A stretch of DNA of 64,000 nt, from positions 1-64,000 of the forward strand of contig NC_026741.1 of NCBI RefSeq assembly GCF_000210295.1, read 5' to 3'. Below the pieces are notes generated by a model. It searched no databases and was not told the DNA's origin. It saw only the letters and a list, made by a program, of their open reading frames with translations. Origin of the DNA: Trypanosoma brucei gambiense DAL972 (lineage: Eukaryota > Euglenozoa > Kinetoplastea > Trypanosomatida > Trypanosomatidae). This document shows positions 20,776 through 31,874 of this stretch, piece after piece. How positions within the stretch are numbered: position 1 is the first letter of the stretch; each line of letters opens with the position of its first letter. The position numbers were made by a program, and so were the translations under genes.

Positions 20776-20885
20776 TTAGTGATAGCCATATTGTAACGGT
20801 AAGTATAATAATAATGATAATAATGATAGGAGGGTGTATTGAGTGTGTATATACTAATTCTAATATTATAATAAATTGCTGTATA
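20776..20885 (+). repeat. 70-bp repeat remnant, 1 unit
   Basis: A single unit: ATA/ATG triplets, then GGAGGGTGTATTGAGTGTGTATATAC and TAATATTATAATAAATTGC. It lies 230 bases after the preceding VSG stop, as in the other cassettes, but no VSG follows. It marks the core-side end of the VSG array. Confidence 0.8.
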
Positions 20886-22036
20886 ATATTGTGCATTTGC
20901 ACGGCTGAGAATGGTATGTCTTGGTAAGGATTTCCTCGTTCACTCACTCAGCATACCACCAAATCGTGCTCTTATGTGGTGCACAAACTTGTAATTTCTC
21001 TCTCAGAAAGAGACTTGTGAATAACATAAAGTAGTCACATTGTTGAAACACGGGTAAACACACGTATGAAAAATGCATATATTCATATATTTAACACATT
21101 TTGCGGTCTTATATCGTTTTTAATATCATAGATTGCCTATACTATCCAGAGATACAGCAATTCTCTTTCTAAACGGTTATTTACACGATGCATTTGGAAC
21201 CTTCTTCAGTGTCAGCACACATATTATTTCCTGCGTCTTTGTAGAACTCAAGGATGGTCACCTTATTTTATTCATATTTTAATTCACATATCGGAGGAAC
21301 ACACATTCAACTAACCGCATGTCCATTAATTCTACCTACAGATAATATTTTCAAAAGAAATCACATGGAGATATATTTCTTTTTACAGAATCATTTAATA
21401 ACGCATGCCGAAAAGAATGTATACAGTTAAAACAATTCTTGCTCAATAAGCAACACGATATGGATATTGTGTCCTGAATCGAGAAATAAACCCATAACAT
21501 TACATTTTTACTTTTTGTCAGTTTATATGTGAACCAGCACCTCGCCATTCCCTCTTTTTAAATTAGATTTTCTAAAATTATTTCATAAATTATGAGAGAA
21601 GAAGAAAAACAATCTAGATTACCACACAGACTCTCTCTCTCGTTCACACTATTATCAATTGTTTGATTTATTTAGAAGTGAATTATTGTTATTATTGATA
21701 TTGTTTTTATTACTATAAAACATATATTGGTTCCTTTTTACACGCAAAGAGTGCGTCCTAAGATTTTTCCTCTGTAAATAGCACCTTCTCAAAAACTAAC
21801 AACTTTATATCCCTTAAATTTCTCACCATCTTTATCTTTATCGTTATCTCACACATACCTACCACTCTAATTTTCCCCCTTTCAGCTTAATTTCAAACAT
21901 TGGTATTTCCTGTTTCTTTATTTTCTTAACATTTAGACATTACCTTTTTTTGCCTGCATTAATGTCAATAAGGGATAGTGTTACAAAATTATTAGGGGAA
22001 AAAAGATAAAGTGAGGAAAACAACCATCACGCGTGA
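20886..22036. other. Array end / 3' flank of the PAP2 gene
   Basis: 1.15 kb, A+T-rich, with no coding signal on either strand. The + strand VSG array and the - strand core genes converge here. T-rich and TCTC-rich runs (21,640-21,690, 21,880-21,950) are seen but no RNA gene. Confidence 0.6.
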
Positions 22037-23035
22037 TCACTCGGCAACATCAGCGAGAACGCGCCCACCGCGGCTGCGCACGAACTCCATGCGACGGGGC
22101 ACAAGCACTGCGATCTCTTTACCAAAACGGAAAAAGACAGCAACAGCGAGAAGTCCCGTGCCCATACCAATCAAACTACCAGCAACTATATCAGCGAAGT
22201 GATGGCGGTTGTCACGTGTTCGTGAGATGGCGCAAGCACATGCAAGGTAAATTGGAGAAAGGCCCACAAGTGTTCGCCACACGGATGCTCCACTGAACGC
22301 GTGTAAAACCGAGAGGAAGTATAGGGCCATCGGTGTGCAGACGGAGAAAGCGCAACTACTGTGCCCTGAAGGAAATGAAAGCCGACCATCCCTTGCTTTT
22401 GCAATGTCACAGAGATCTTTTGGATCTGTTCCTTCCGTAACGTTAGCCTTTTTCAATCTATCAAGAAAATCGGGACGGAGTCGGCCGGCATAAACCTTCA
22501 ATATTTCCACCAAACAAACGGCCAAAATAATAGAAAATCCGTGCGCCAGAACCCAGTAATTGGTGGCTTCAAGACATGTCATAAGTCTTTTCGGTTCATT
22601 CTCTCTGTTCATTTCGGGTGATTCGTCGGGGTATCTTCCAGCCTTAGCAGAATGTGCGCCTTCAGACCTCTTCCCTTCTGGCTCCAACATCTCTACCCGC
22701 GTAGTGGCTCCGTCTATGAGTTGATCAGTTTCTTTCACATCCAAGTACCACTCACCCTTCCGAGCCAAACGCGCACGCAAGGCTTCGAACAGCAGATAAA
22801 GTCCAATAGGTATAAATTCCATGGAAAACAGTGTTCCTGAGGGGAATGTGGACTTCCCCTTTTTATGACTTATGTCCGTGTCATTCCATGAAAATGTTCG
22901 GCAAGGTGGCCGGACAGTCCTCATTCCATACACAACAGCCAGTGCAAATGTCACAAGTAGAATGTAGTCCAGCGCATGAAATACCTTTATGTAGTACACA
23001 AATTTTGCGAACCCTGTCTTACCATCATCGGCCAT
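22037..23035 (-). CDS. PAP2-family phosphatidic acid phosphatase
   Basis: 332 residues from the ATG at 23035; the frame opens earlier only at a TTG. The enzyme would remove phosphate from phosphatidate or related lipid phosphates in a membrane. All three catalytic motifs are present: KVYAGRLRP (about residues 180-188), SFPSGHSS (219-226) and SRTRDNRHHFAD (270-281), with the two catalytic histidines. About six membrane segments fit the family, with a polar loop (residues about 100-155) of charged residues between the N-terminal and catalytic halves. It is the first unbroken core-type gene after the VSG array and runs towards it. Substrate (phosphatidate or another lipid phosphate) cannot be told from sequence. 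Confidence 0.92.
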   Translation of the reverse strand: MADDGKTGFAKFVYYIKVFHALDYILLVTFALAVVYGMRTVRPPCRTFSWNDTDISHKKGKSTFPSGTLFSMEFIPIGLYLLFEALRARLARKGEWYLDVKETDQLIDGATTRVEMLEPEGKRSEGAHSAKAGRYPDESPEMNRENEPKRLMTCLEATNYWVLAHGFSIILAVCLVEILKVYAGRLRPDFLDRLKKANVTEGTDPKDLCDIAKARDGRLSFPSGHSSCAFSVCTPMALYFLSVLHAFSGASVWRTLVGLSPIYLACACAISRTRDNRHHFADIVAGSLIGMGTGLLAVAVFFRFGKEIAVLVPRRMEFVRSRGGRVLADVAE

Positions 23036-25111
23036 CTTTTGACGCCTTGTAGTGCTCAATTAAGTAACGACGCTGTAAAACAGTTATCAAACAGCGGAAA
23101 AATAATTATAATGGTACAAAGAATGCATGAACATATTCAAATTCAAAATATAAGATTGCAACCCCTGCATGCAATACGCTTTAACTCAATATTCCGAAGC
23201 TTTTTATTGCTCTTTGTGGGATTGTCACTGGAAAGGTGTACTGTACGTATGCACTTGATGATAATTCTATAAATCACATCATAGAATAAATAGTCAAGCA
23301 GCATATAAATAAAACAGTGTTAAATCTAATTACAAGGCGTTTTTGAATACCTCCCGTGCATTTTCCATACTTCATAAGATCTGTAATGCATGTGTGTGAA
23401 GATATTATATACATACATGCACTCCTATGCTCCCGATATGTCCAGGGACTGTGTAAATGAGGAAGAGGTATTCGCTGTTCCAGACTTCCTCCACAAGCAC
23501 AGAAACCATATAATTCGCGATCACTTGTCCCTCCTATACAACACTATCTCCTTACATCATCATTGTCATGGAGAAGAATGTTGCGCACACGGACATGCGC
23601 AACAGTTCTTTTCCACAACTAAAATACCAAAATCCTATAAAAACAGCGAGTATCCACTCATCGATACTCACAGCAGCAGAGTCACACTACTAATTCCAAC
23701 TATAAATCTGTATAGTGGAGGAAGGGGCTGTCGTACAATGAACCAAGTATCCTTAGCCCTCTTCAGCTGTCTGAACATAAACTCGGTTTTTGTGCAGCCT
23801 ATCCGCATAGTGGGAAGAAAATGGTTTCCGCTTCAAGCGTGCTCTGAAACACCATCTTTTCAATTATGCCAAGAACCTTACACCTTTGTTTCAGGGTGTA
23901 GTTGGATACTTCTTTACTATACCACTGATTAGTTTTACATTGAAAAAGAGTCTCTTAACTACTACCTTCTTTCCTGTAGCAGTCTCTCATCCAGACACTC
24001 TGCACAGGTACTATACTCTAACGGAGAAGCATGAACCGTCAATTTGAGAGTTGCTAAAATCCTTTAATGGAAAAACGTACTCTATTTGATCAGCCATTTC
24101 CATTTAACTGTTGTGCTTAAATGTGGAAACCTGGCGCAGCGGTACGTACTTCACAGCGAGAAAAGCGTCCACATATTTGTGTTTAAGAGGAGAGAACGTA
24201 GCATGTACAGTTCAGATGCTAAACGCAAAGATACTTTAGCTCGATTTTGTTTAGCAGCAATAACATCAAAAATAAAAACAACGGATAAGCAAAAAGAGAA
24301 AAGAATCTCCACGTGCAGCCTGTTAAACAGGTATTTACAGCCATCAAGAGGAAAACATTTCACCACAAATTTCAACTTTCAGCACCGCTAATAACCTCTC
24401 TAAAACAACCTCTGAAGATCAAAGATCGTGAACACAAATGATTACCTTAATATTGTGTTGAATGACAAAAGAAAATTGTTTTCGTAAATGATGATACGTG
24501 CCACGCACCACCTACTTAAACACTTGTAATCCCCATAGTAGCTTCTAGCTTAATGATAGCGTACAACATAAAGAAATTCAATACATCCTTCTCCAAACAT
24601 ATATATATATATGTATGTGCGTGTTAATTTCCTTTAAACTTCACTCCCCTCACTTCCTTATATACTAAACTTCCATACCTTATCTAACCCACCATATGTT
24701 AAGTGTTACATCACTACGAATTTTCACTGTCCCAACAGTATTTCTTTCACGCTGTTCATGAATCTATAAGGTGTCGCCCATCATATAGGGTAAACTATTT
24801 TTAACCTTTTAATTCTATTTTCTTACTTTGTACTATGTGTGCATAGGTTATTATATGATGTATATGAAAATTGGTAAAAAGAAGCAACAGTTATATTCAA
24901 TTCCGAGAACACCTCATGGTGTAAATATAAGTTTTTTAAACTAATGATACCATTCGTTACGACACAAATATCCCCTCGAATATTACAACAATTTTATTTA
25001 TAACTTTAAATTCTTAATAAATAAATAATTATATTATCGACAGTATTTCGTGATTATTCTTTGACTAATTCTTTTGGTCCACCCATGACGTTACCGTCAT
25101 ACAACAATTTA
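23036..25111. other. 2-kb spacer without a convincing gene
   Basis: Holds a 180-codon + strand frame (23390-23932) with no domain, signal or family resemblance and opposite to both neighbours; I treat it as chance. A TA-dinucleotide run lies at about 24,597-24,612. The rest is A+T-rich. Confidence 0.5.
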
Positions 25112-25927
25112 TTAAAAATAACATAAAATGCTTAATAAAAAAAAGAAAATATTACCCTTATTTTTTTGAGGACTCGCGGTACCTTGTTTTACCAGGTTTT
25201 GAAAATCTTCATTATCATTCGCATATTCATCATCGGCATCAGCACCATGTTTGTCATCTATTCCTTCTTCGTGTGTATTCTCACTACTCAATATCGTTTT
25301 TCGTTTTTTTGCGGTTCTTTTTCTCTTTTTGTGTCGCCTTTTTTTTTCAACTTCAAGTTCTCTAGTCATATTCTCTTCTTCATTCCTGCTCTCTTCTGGT
25401 TCGTCGTCCTCGTTAACTTCCACTGCTTCTCCTTCAGTTGAAAGAATGTCAAGAGGACGAGTGGTGATAATGCACTTCCCTTTCGCAGGATCCCAGCTCT
25501 TGTACCTATTATTATTTTTTACCCTTCGCTCCACCTTTTTTAGCGACTCGTTTGTGCATTGGGTGACCGGAACCTTAGGTAATTCAACTTTGTCATCAAT
25601 GGTGCACTCTGGATTCACTCCCAAATAAATCCAGTCATCCAAATCTTGTTCCAGCAATATGTGCTTCTCGTAAGACTTCCACTCGTTTGAATAGGACACA
25701 AAAATATCCCCCTTTTCGTCGATACCACAACTCATTACTTTCCAAATCGGCAACTTATTCCCCCTATGGCAAAACATCTGCATACCCCTGTCATCTGCAA
25801 ACGCGGAGCACAACCGTTTGGGTGTCCCGAGGTCATCGTAAAACAAGTGCTTAATTTTATCCCATTCCTCTTTATCCGCAGAGGACCCGAGAAGGCCGAG
25901 AATGATCGCCAGTACTATGGTTTTCAT
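25112..25927 (-). CDS. Predicted secreted/GPI-type surface protein, unknown family
   Basis: 271 residues, ATG at 25927. Residues 1-17 form a clear signal peptide (MKTIVLAIILGLLGSSA). The first 155 residues carry six cysteines (in RLCSAF, MFCHRG, MSCGID, PECTID, TQCTNE and GKCIIT), suitable for three disulphides. Residues about 170-250 are acidic and then very basic (RRHKKRKRTAKKRK) and look disordered. The protein ends in a hydrophobic stretch with no tail after it (NIFFFLLSILCYF), as in GPI-anchored precursors, though a single-pass anchor is possible. I do not recognise the family. The position at the edge of the subtelomere fits a species-specific surface protein. The fragment at 26.0-26.6 kb is similar at its C-terminal end. 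Confidence 0.7.
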   Translation of the reverse strand: MKTIVLAIILGLLGSSADKEEWDKIKHLFYDDLGTPKRLCSAFADDRGMQMFCHRGNKLPIWKVMSCGIDEKGDIFVSYSNEWKSYEKHILLEQDLDDWIYLGVNPECTIDDKVELPKVPVTQCTNESLKKVERRVKNNNRYKSWDPAKGKCIITTRPLDILSTEGEAVEVNEDDEPEESRNEEENMTRELEVEKKRRHKKRKRTAKKRKTILSSENTHEEGIDDKHGADADDEYANDNEDFQNLVKQGTASPQKNKGNIFFFLLSILCYF

Positions 25928-26026
25928 ATTGATCTCCTACTGACAAACACAGAAAAAATGCCCATATATTTTACCCAATACTCACTAACGTATTCGATAT
26001 ACCTTCTCCCATGATTGTAAGTAATT

Positions 26027-26630
26027 TTAGAAGAAAAGAAAAATAACAATTATCAAAAGGTTATATAACGCTCTTTTATTAGTTACTCCCTCTCGGCACT
26101 CATAATACTCATCATCGGCCTCATCGCTGTTTTCACCTTTACGCCTGCATATTTTGGATTTACTCTTTTCACCTTTAACCTTTGAAACTTTAGTCTCCAC
26201 AATTACCTCTTCCTTCTTTCGTTTTTCTTTTTGATATCCAAACTCTTTTACACGATTCTTCTCTTCGCATTGATTTAAATCTTCATCCTCTTCAGTTGCA
26301 TCATACCTGGCAAAAGGCACATTTTCACTAGTGTTTGGCATTTGGGATTCCATAATGACGGACTTTATCTGAGTGCTTTCTTTGCTGCAGTTCCCTCCTA
26401 TTCGTTTGCATGTGCTTTCCATAGCACTTCCTGCAAGAGCCGCAAAAATGGTGGAAACAATTTGAGTGCCTACGCTTACACCTTGAGGTGGCGAGTAAAC
26501 ATGGTTCAAGGCTATGATGCAGTGATTCTGATTTCTTAAACGCCACACCCGCATCGGACCAGTAGCTTCTGTACGCGGGGTTGCCGCGAAATGCGTAATT
26601 GGGCTCCGACGTCAGCCCGGGACTGAACAT
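26027..26630 (-). pseudogene. Broken surface-protein gene related to its neighbour
   Basis: Two overlapping minus frames: 26630-26328 (SEPNYAFRGNPAYRSYWSDAG, then lost) and 26554-26027, which carries VGTQIVSTIFAALAG, an acidic/basic stretch with scattered cysteines, DEADDEYYEC, and a terminal hydrophobic segment (YNLLIIVIFLFF). A frameshift near 26,480-26,510 joins the two in sense. The C-terminal layout, charged repeats, then DADDEY/EADDEY, then a terminal hydrophobic run, is the same as in the 25.1-kb gene, so I infer a tandem duplication with decay. No good signal peptide remains. It could still be expressed from the ATG at 26554 as a 175-residue protein; I think this unlikely. Confidence 0.5.
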
Positions 26631-27439
26631 TCTTGCTGCCACCAGGCAAATGCCATTTGCCTTTTATGTGGAAGCGCCCTTACTGTCAGTGCTTTCGCTT
26701 CTCTACCATAAGTTCTTTCCTTTGAAATTCCAATGTTTCGTTTTTACTGACACTGTACTATAAATGAAAATATTGTACCTATAGGGTGTTAGTCATATAA
26801 TTATGTTAAAGTACTATATTATTTTTTTTACATGACAAATGCGAAGTGTTCAACATGTTTATGTCCAACGAGAGTCGGCGATGACGACGAGTACGCCAGA
26901 TGGCTGCGGGGCCCATATTGGGTCGAAAACCAAGATCTTGCGGGTGCTGCGGGTCGCATTAGCAGGTTGTTATTGTTATCGCCTGCTTTCGTCTGGGAGT
27001 CAGTTACGGAAGATATTTTAGCCCTAACGGTGTCATATAATAATCTTACCAATTCAATGAGCTACGCTAGGCCACTCTCTACACTCCTGCGCCTGTGTTT
27101 GGTTTTTGTGTCAACTTTAGATGGAAATGCTTTAGTGATGCGGTCTATCATCCGCTTCTCAGTTTTAACTGTGGAGAGTTTTCCTTATCAAGCACCACAC
27201 GATCACGACTCCGGTATGTTTACTAACTTTCATCCCCTCTTGTTAATATTTATTTTTTGCAACCACCATGTAGCAAAGTGGATATGAGCTGCTCCTGTCT
27301 CCATCATTTCGCCATTGCGCCCTGTAATCACCCTTTCTAAATGTTGAATCACTTCCCGAGGATTTCTCAAAAAAAAAAAAACTGACCATCACCATTCCCT
27401 CTCACTAACTCCCATTCAAATTCTTATACATAGAGCGTG
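26631..27439. other. Spacer without a convincing gene
   Basis: A + strand frame of 151 codons (26832-27287) has no domain and its minus complement is also open, so it is weak evidence. Nothing else seen. Confidence 0.45.
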
Positions 27440-30400
27440 TAGCTGCACAGGACGGTGTTACACGTATTCGTCCGCCATGCGCAAGGAGAGCCTGCAACTC
27501 GGCACTTTTAACCGTCAACATTATCGGCTGCTTGATCACAGGCATCCCATGAAAATGCTTTTCAACTTCATGCAGGAGTAACCATTGTCGGTGGAGCTGT
27601 AGTTGCTACACACCCATGCTGATACGCATGCACCCCCCGTTGTATTTCCAAGTCGGCTTCCAAAACACACGAAAAAAAGGAGAGTGAATATGAAACATTG
27701 GAATCCATCACCGACGCATGAGCATTTGTAGTTGGAGCAGGCGCCAATGTCAACTATCCCTCCACGAGTATATAAAGATATATTATTTCACTCACCGGAA
27801 GTATTCATAGAAAGCAAGAAAAAACATTAAGAGACCACACCTCAGCAGTCTACACGCTGGAAAGGCTACTCCGGAGGTTCTTGATGAGTACAATCAGCAC
27901 GTTTATCACCTCTTACTGCCCACTACACAGAGGGGCATGTGGCTGCCAGGTGGCATTGTAAAAAAAATGCGGCGACAGCATCGAGTTAAAAACAATCATA
28001 ACACACGTCCATACAAAACAGGGACACAGAAAGTAATTGTCCCTGCACCCCTTCTCAAATGAGAGAAATCTTCATTGGCTGTCAGAAAGAAAAAAACAAC
28101 TATGAATGATTAGCAATAGGCACCACTTTGAACAAAGCTCATAATTAAACAAATTCGTTCTTACAATAAGAAGAACTAGAAGAACAGTGTCTACGAGATG
28201 GAGGTAGCCGTGCACTAACCTGATGATACCGAATAATGGTAATCGCTCAGGCTTCAGACCTATGAGAAGGAAGTAGAAAAATAGCGGCAAACGCTTGATG
28301 TAGATAATTATTCACAAGGTCCGAAAATAGTATAGGATTCTCTCAGGTAATATCGAATGAACTCATACTCCAATTTGAGCCACAGGAAACACTTGTGCCA
28401 AACACGTTTCTGCAAACCATCAACCTTTATTCAAGAGGCGGTGGGCACATTTATACCAACGGAAAGCGCGCTGCCTGTAGGCGAAAATATGAAATTCCCG
28501 CAACCAGCCATGAGATGCACCAACAACGTCTTACACAGGAGGCGAATGAGTTATGCAATACGCTATTGACGAAGGGTTTTCACGGCCGCTAGCGGAGGGA
28601 ATGCCACCGAACGGCTTCAGGATGACAATAATTCTTGGGATCAACCGTGATCATCTACAGGGAGCGTGGGGAGTTAAATTGGGGCTGGCGACTGAGCCAA
28701 GTGGTGACCATCGTTTTATCGGGTCCGGAGCAAACCATATTGGAGTACTTACCGACAAGTCTTCGTGCACACGCTAAAGAAACAGGTGCAAACCTGCCGG
28801 TGCGGCGAGAATTGGGCGAACGAAACCGTGCGCTTGTCAACAACAATAACCCCGTCACAAAGGAGGCAATTCCGAAGAGGATGAATGGGCTGGTGTCAAA
28901 TTTTGGAAGCGAAAATTATGGAGTGCACGCGGGGAAATAAAGCGGCATGAAAACGTAAAGGGCGCTGATCAAACTGGAGATGGAAAAAAAACCTGGGTAA
29001 CGCGAAGGTCTCAAATCCTTTGGGCCAACCACTCGGTCCAATAAAGGAGCAGGAGGTACATGCAAAGAACGAGGGTTATAGCTATCAAAAATGAGGGAAC
29101 AGGAATGATATCGGTCTCCAGGAACTGAACGGGCAAAGAATGATCATGCGCTCTGCCTGCCAATGGTGAAAGCGCATATTTAGCTTTTTTTTTGCAGAGG
29201 GGGATGCAGTTGTCAGACGCGCTGAGTTCGAGCTAGCAAGAGAAGAAAAAATAAGGCAAAGCGCCGTGAGCAACGGCGCGCATCCCAAAGAATGAGAGTT
29301 GTTCCGACGTATTTAATGAGTTGTAGCTTAACCCAGGAAGTGAGAGAGCGGACCGCAAAGCAGACGACCGGCGTACAGGACACATGAAAAAGATTAACGA
29401 GAGGCAGAAGTAGCGGGGGGAGGGAATTTAGAAGGAACACCTGACACGGGGCCGACTGCCAAGTTCAGACGGGTCCATCACGCTGGACGCGCTTTCGTGA
29501 GGAGTGTCATCGAACCCAAAAGCGGAAGAAGTCATGACAGAGCTGGAAAGATATTCCGCAGCCATGGCAGAGCGCATTGTGATGGAAAACGGAGCTAATA
29601 AAACGAACTAAAATAACAAACATGAACATAGCAAAAAAAAAAAAAGAGGAACGATCCGGTTATCCGGTCAGTATTCAGTGCGATACACGCGTGAGTCAGG
29701 CAGCGGTTGTGCACACGATAAAAGCGCACAAACGGAGGAGCAAGTGAGTGCCATCAGCAACAAAGCTTGGGGAATGAAGTAAAGCTACGAGAGGAATCCC
29801 GGCGTGACGACTGTGTGAAAATCTTTGATTGAAGTGAGCCGTTGTGGTGATTTAAAACAAAAAAAACACAAAACATTCCCATAAAGATAACCGAAGGAGA
29901 AAAAAGTCAGAAAAGCACCAAGGAGGAATTACCGAGAAAGGGCTCTGACACCCGCACTGGTTGAAAAGCACGAAAAAAACGTATAACAAAAAACAAAAGG
30001 CAACGAAAAAAAAAAACCGTCCAAGTATACAGAGCGTCGAAGAAAATAGTAAAAGGGTTTGACAAAAAAAAAAAAGAAAACGGAAGGTAGAGAATACAAA
30101 CGCCCGAGAGTCAATGGTATAAAAGGGAACCAGAGAGTAAAACATGGGTAACGGAGCACAACTACAAACCGAAAGTTGGTGGAGAAAGAAGGGAAAATCA
30201 GAAGGTTATGTTAGACACAGAACCATGTCCAACATGTAGCAAAATATGCCACCACAAGTGGATCCCGAACTGCGTATAACGAAGGATACCTGGCACACAA
30301 CGGCACTCCTTTTTTTATCTTAGAAAAAAAAGGAAAGAAGAAGTGGGGATGGACGAAAAAGGAGGTACAGGGGAGACAAGATATTTTTTTTTAAAAGCAA

Positions 30401-31050
30401 AAAAAAAGAGATCGCGGACATAGAAGGTGTACCCGCGCCTCAAGACGGTCGTTGCTGGAGTTCCACTTCCAGGGAGCATCACGAAAACACAAATGTTTCC
30501 CAAGGCAAAAAAAAAAGTGACACAAATTAGCAGGATTTACTTCTCTAACCTCAAAGGCTCATCTCAATGTTCCCCTTTCTTCGCTCAACAAAACACGCCA
30601 CTAAGCAATACCTGGCAATTCACCTTTAGGTAAGATAGAGGCGACAGCCCCGTAAGGTAGTCAAAAAAAAAAGGGTTGAGGATGTTGTCTCGGAAGTGAG
30701 TTCCGCACTTGTTTGAGAGACTTACTATTAAGGATGCGAAGGCAAGAGTACAAAGCAGACAAGTTCAAGGAAAAAGAGAAGCAATGTAAATGTGTGGTTG
30801 GCATCTTTTCTCAGGGAGTTGTCCAAAGTGCAATACTCCACGACCCCGATACAAAAAAAAAAAAGCAAAGTTGAAACCTACGAAATCGAAGGAAGAAGAC
30901 CACACCCACCTTAAAGAATCCGCAAAACTCTACCGCAAAACAAGGCAACTGAAGTCCACAAAAGCAAAGGTTGATGCAACGGCAAGGTGCAAACTCTCAA
31001 AACACCAGACGCTTATTCAGCATTTGGCGTATCTAAATGGAAAGCGGTAG
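27440..31050 (+). pseudogene. Long decayed coding region, not identified
   Basis: Over 3.6 kb the + strand is markedly purine-rich, as expected of trypanosome coding strands, and holds a series of open pieces in shifting frames: HLSSLHAGKATPEVLDEYNQ near 27,840; 28395-28592; 28635-28940 (SLRAHAKETGANLPVRRELG); EEVMTELERYSAAMAERIV near 29,530; 30427-30633 (YPRLKTVVAGVPLPGSIT); and 30790-31050, which starts with a CGWHLFSGSCPKCNTPRP zinc-ribbon-like segment followed by a lysine-rich part. Runs of 8-12 A break the frames. The pieces read like protein, not like random DNA, but I recognise no family. An old retroelement or a dead subtelomeric gene (or two) are possible. The orientation is opposite to all neighbours on its right. 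Confidence 0.38.
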
Positions 31051-31874
31051 GGAACCCCGATCGGCTTCCCATCGTGATCAGCAGTCCATTTAGGAGTCGG
31101 TGCCACGGTAATGGAGTACCATAAGCTTACTGTCACATTCCCCCCCCCTCTCCAAAAAAAATAAATAATAATCCGGTACCATAACTCAATTCCCATCTGT
31201 TGTCCCCGCCTTTTGTGCGCATGCGCAGTTCAACACCAATACACGCAGCAACCACCTCTTCGACTTAGGGGTCCAACATCAGGGAACCTCACTTACCATT
31301 TGCACTAAAAAAGGATAAAAAATGAGCGAAATAAACATAGCCACTCCTCCAGGGCCGTGAGCGGGTAGTGACAACCAATGGGTAGCACTGCTTTACGCAC
31401 TTAAATCGAGTCAAATCATCCCGACCCAAAATATGGAACTGCCAACGTTAAAATAATAATAATAATAATAATAGGACAAGCCCATAGATAAACAGTCGAT
31501 GAGTAACTGTAGATGGAAGAAAACAAAAGTAAAAAAACAGCACATCTGTGAATGGGCTAAACCCAATGTATGCTGGTGTAAAGTGGCTCTTACAATGTTA
31601 TGAGGTCAGAGGTGGGGGTCCTAGTAGTATAAATTCATGTTCATCTTCGTCCGCTGTTACGAAACAAATGTGGACATCCATCACACAATTATACAGCCTT
31701 GCTCTTTTTTTTTTTTACCTAATGTTTTGGGAGACTTTCGCATTCTGGTGCCTACAACTTTCATAATATCGTATAGTAAAATGGCGCTTTATACTATTCA
31801 GTTATGCTTCCGCATTGAGAAACGCAGGTCCTCCAACTCCGGCAGATTTTGTAATCCGTTCAAATTATTTAGGT
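31051..31874. other. Spacer with homopolymer runs
   Basis: No gene seen. Contains C and A homopolymers (31,140-31,165) and an ATA/AAT triplet run. Base composition changes near 31,100 from purine-rich to pyrimidine-rich on the + strand, which marks the change of coding strand. Confidence 0.5.
31452..31474. repeat. (AAT)n microsatellite
   Basis: About seven AAT triplets. Unlike the 70-bp tracts it has no GTTGTGAGTGTG core, so I do not count it as one. Confidence 0.85.

Noticed and set aside
23390..23932. 180-codon plus-strand frame upstream of the PAP2 gene
   Set aside because: No signal, domain or compositional support; opposite to neighbours. Kept as chance unless transcript data say otherwise.
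26832..27287. 151-codon plus-strand frame
   Set aside because: Complement also open, no family features, A+T-rich surroundings.
31452..31474. AAT triplet run considered as a further 70-bp repeat
   Set aside because: The GTTGTGAGTGTG core and TATACGAATATT segment are absent.
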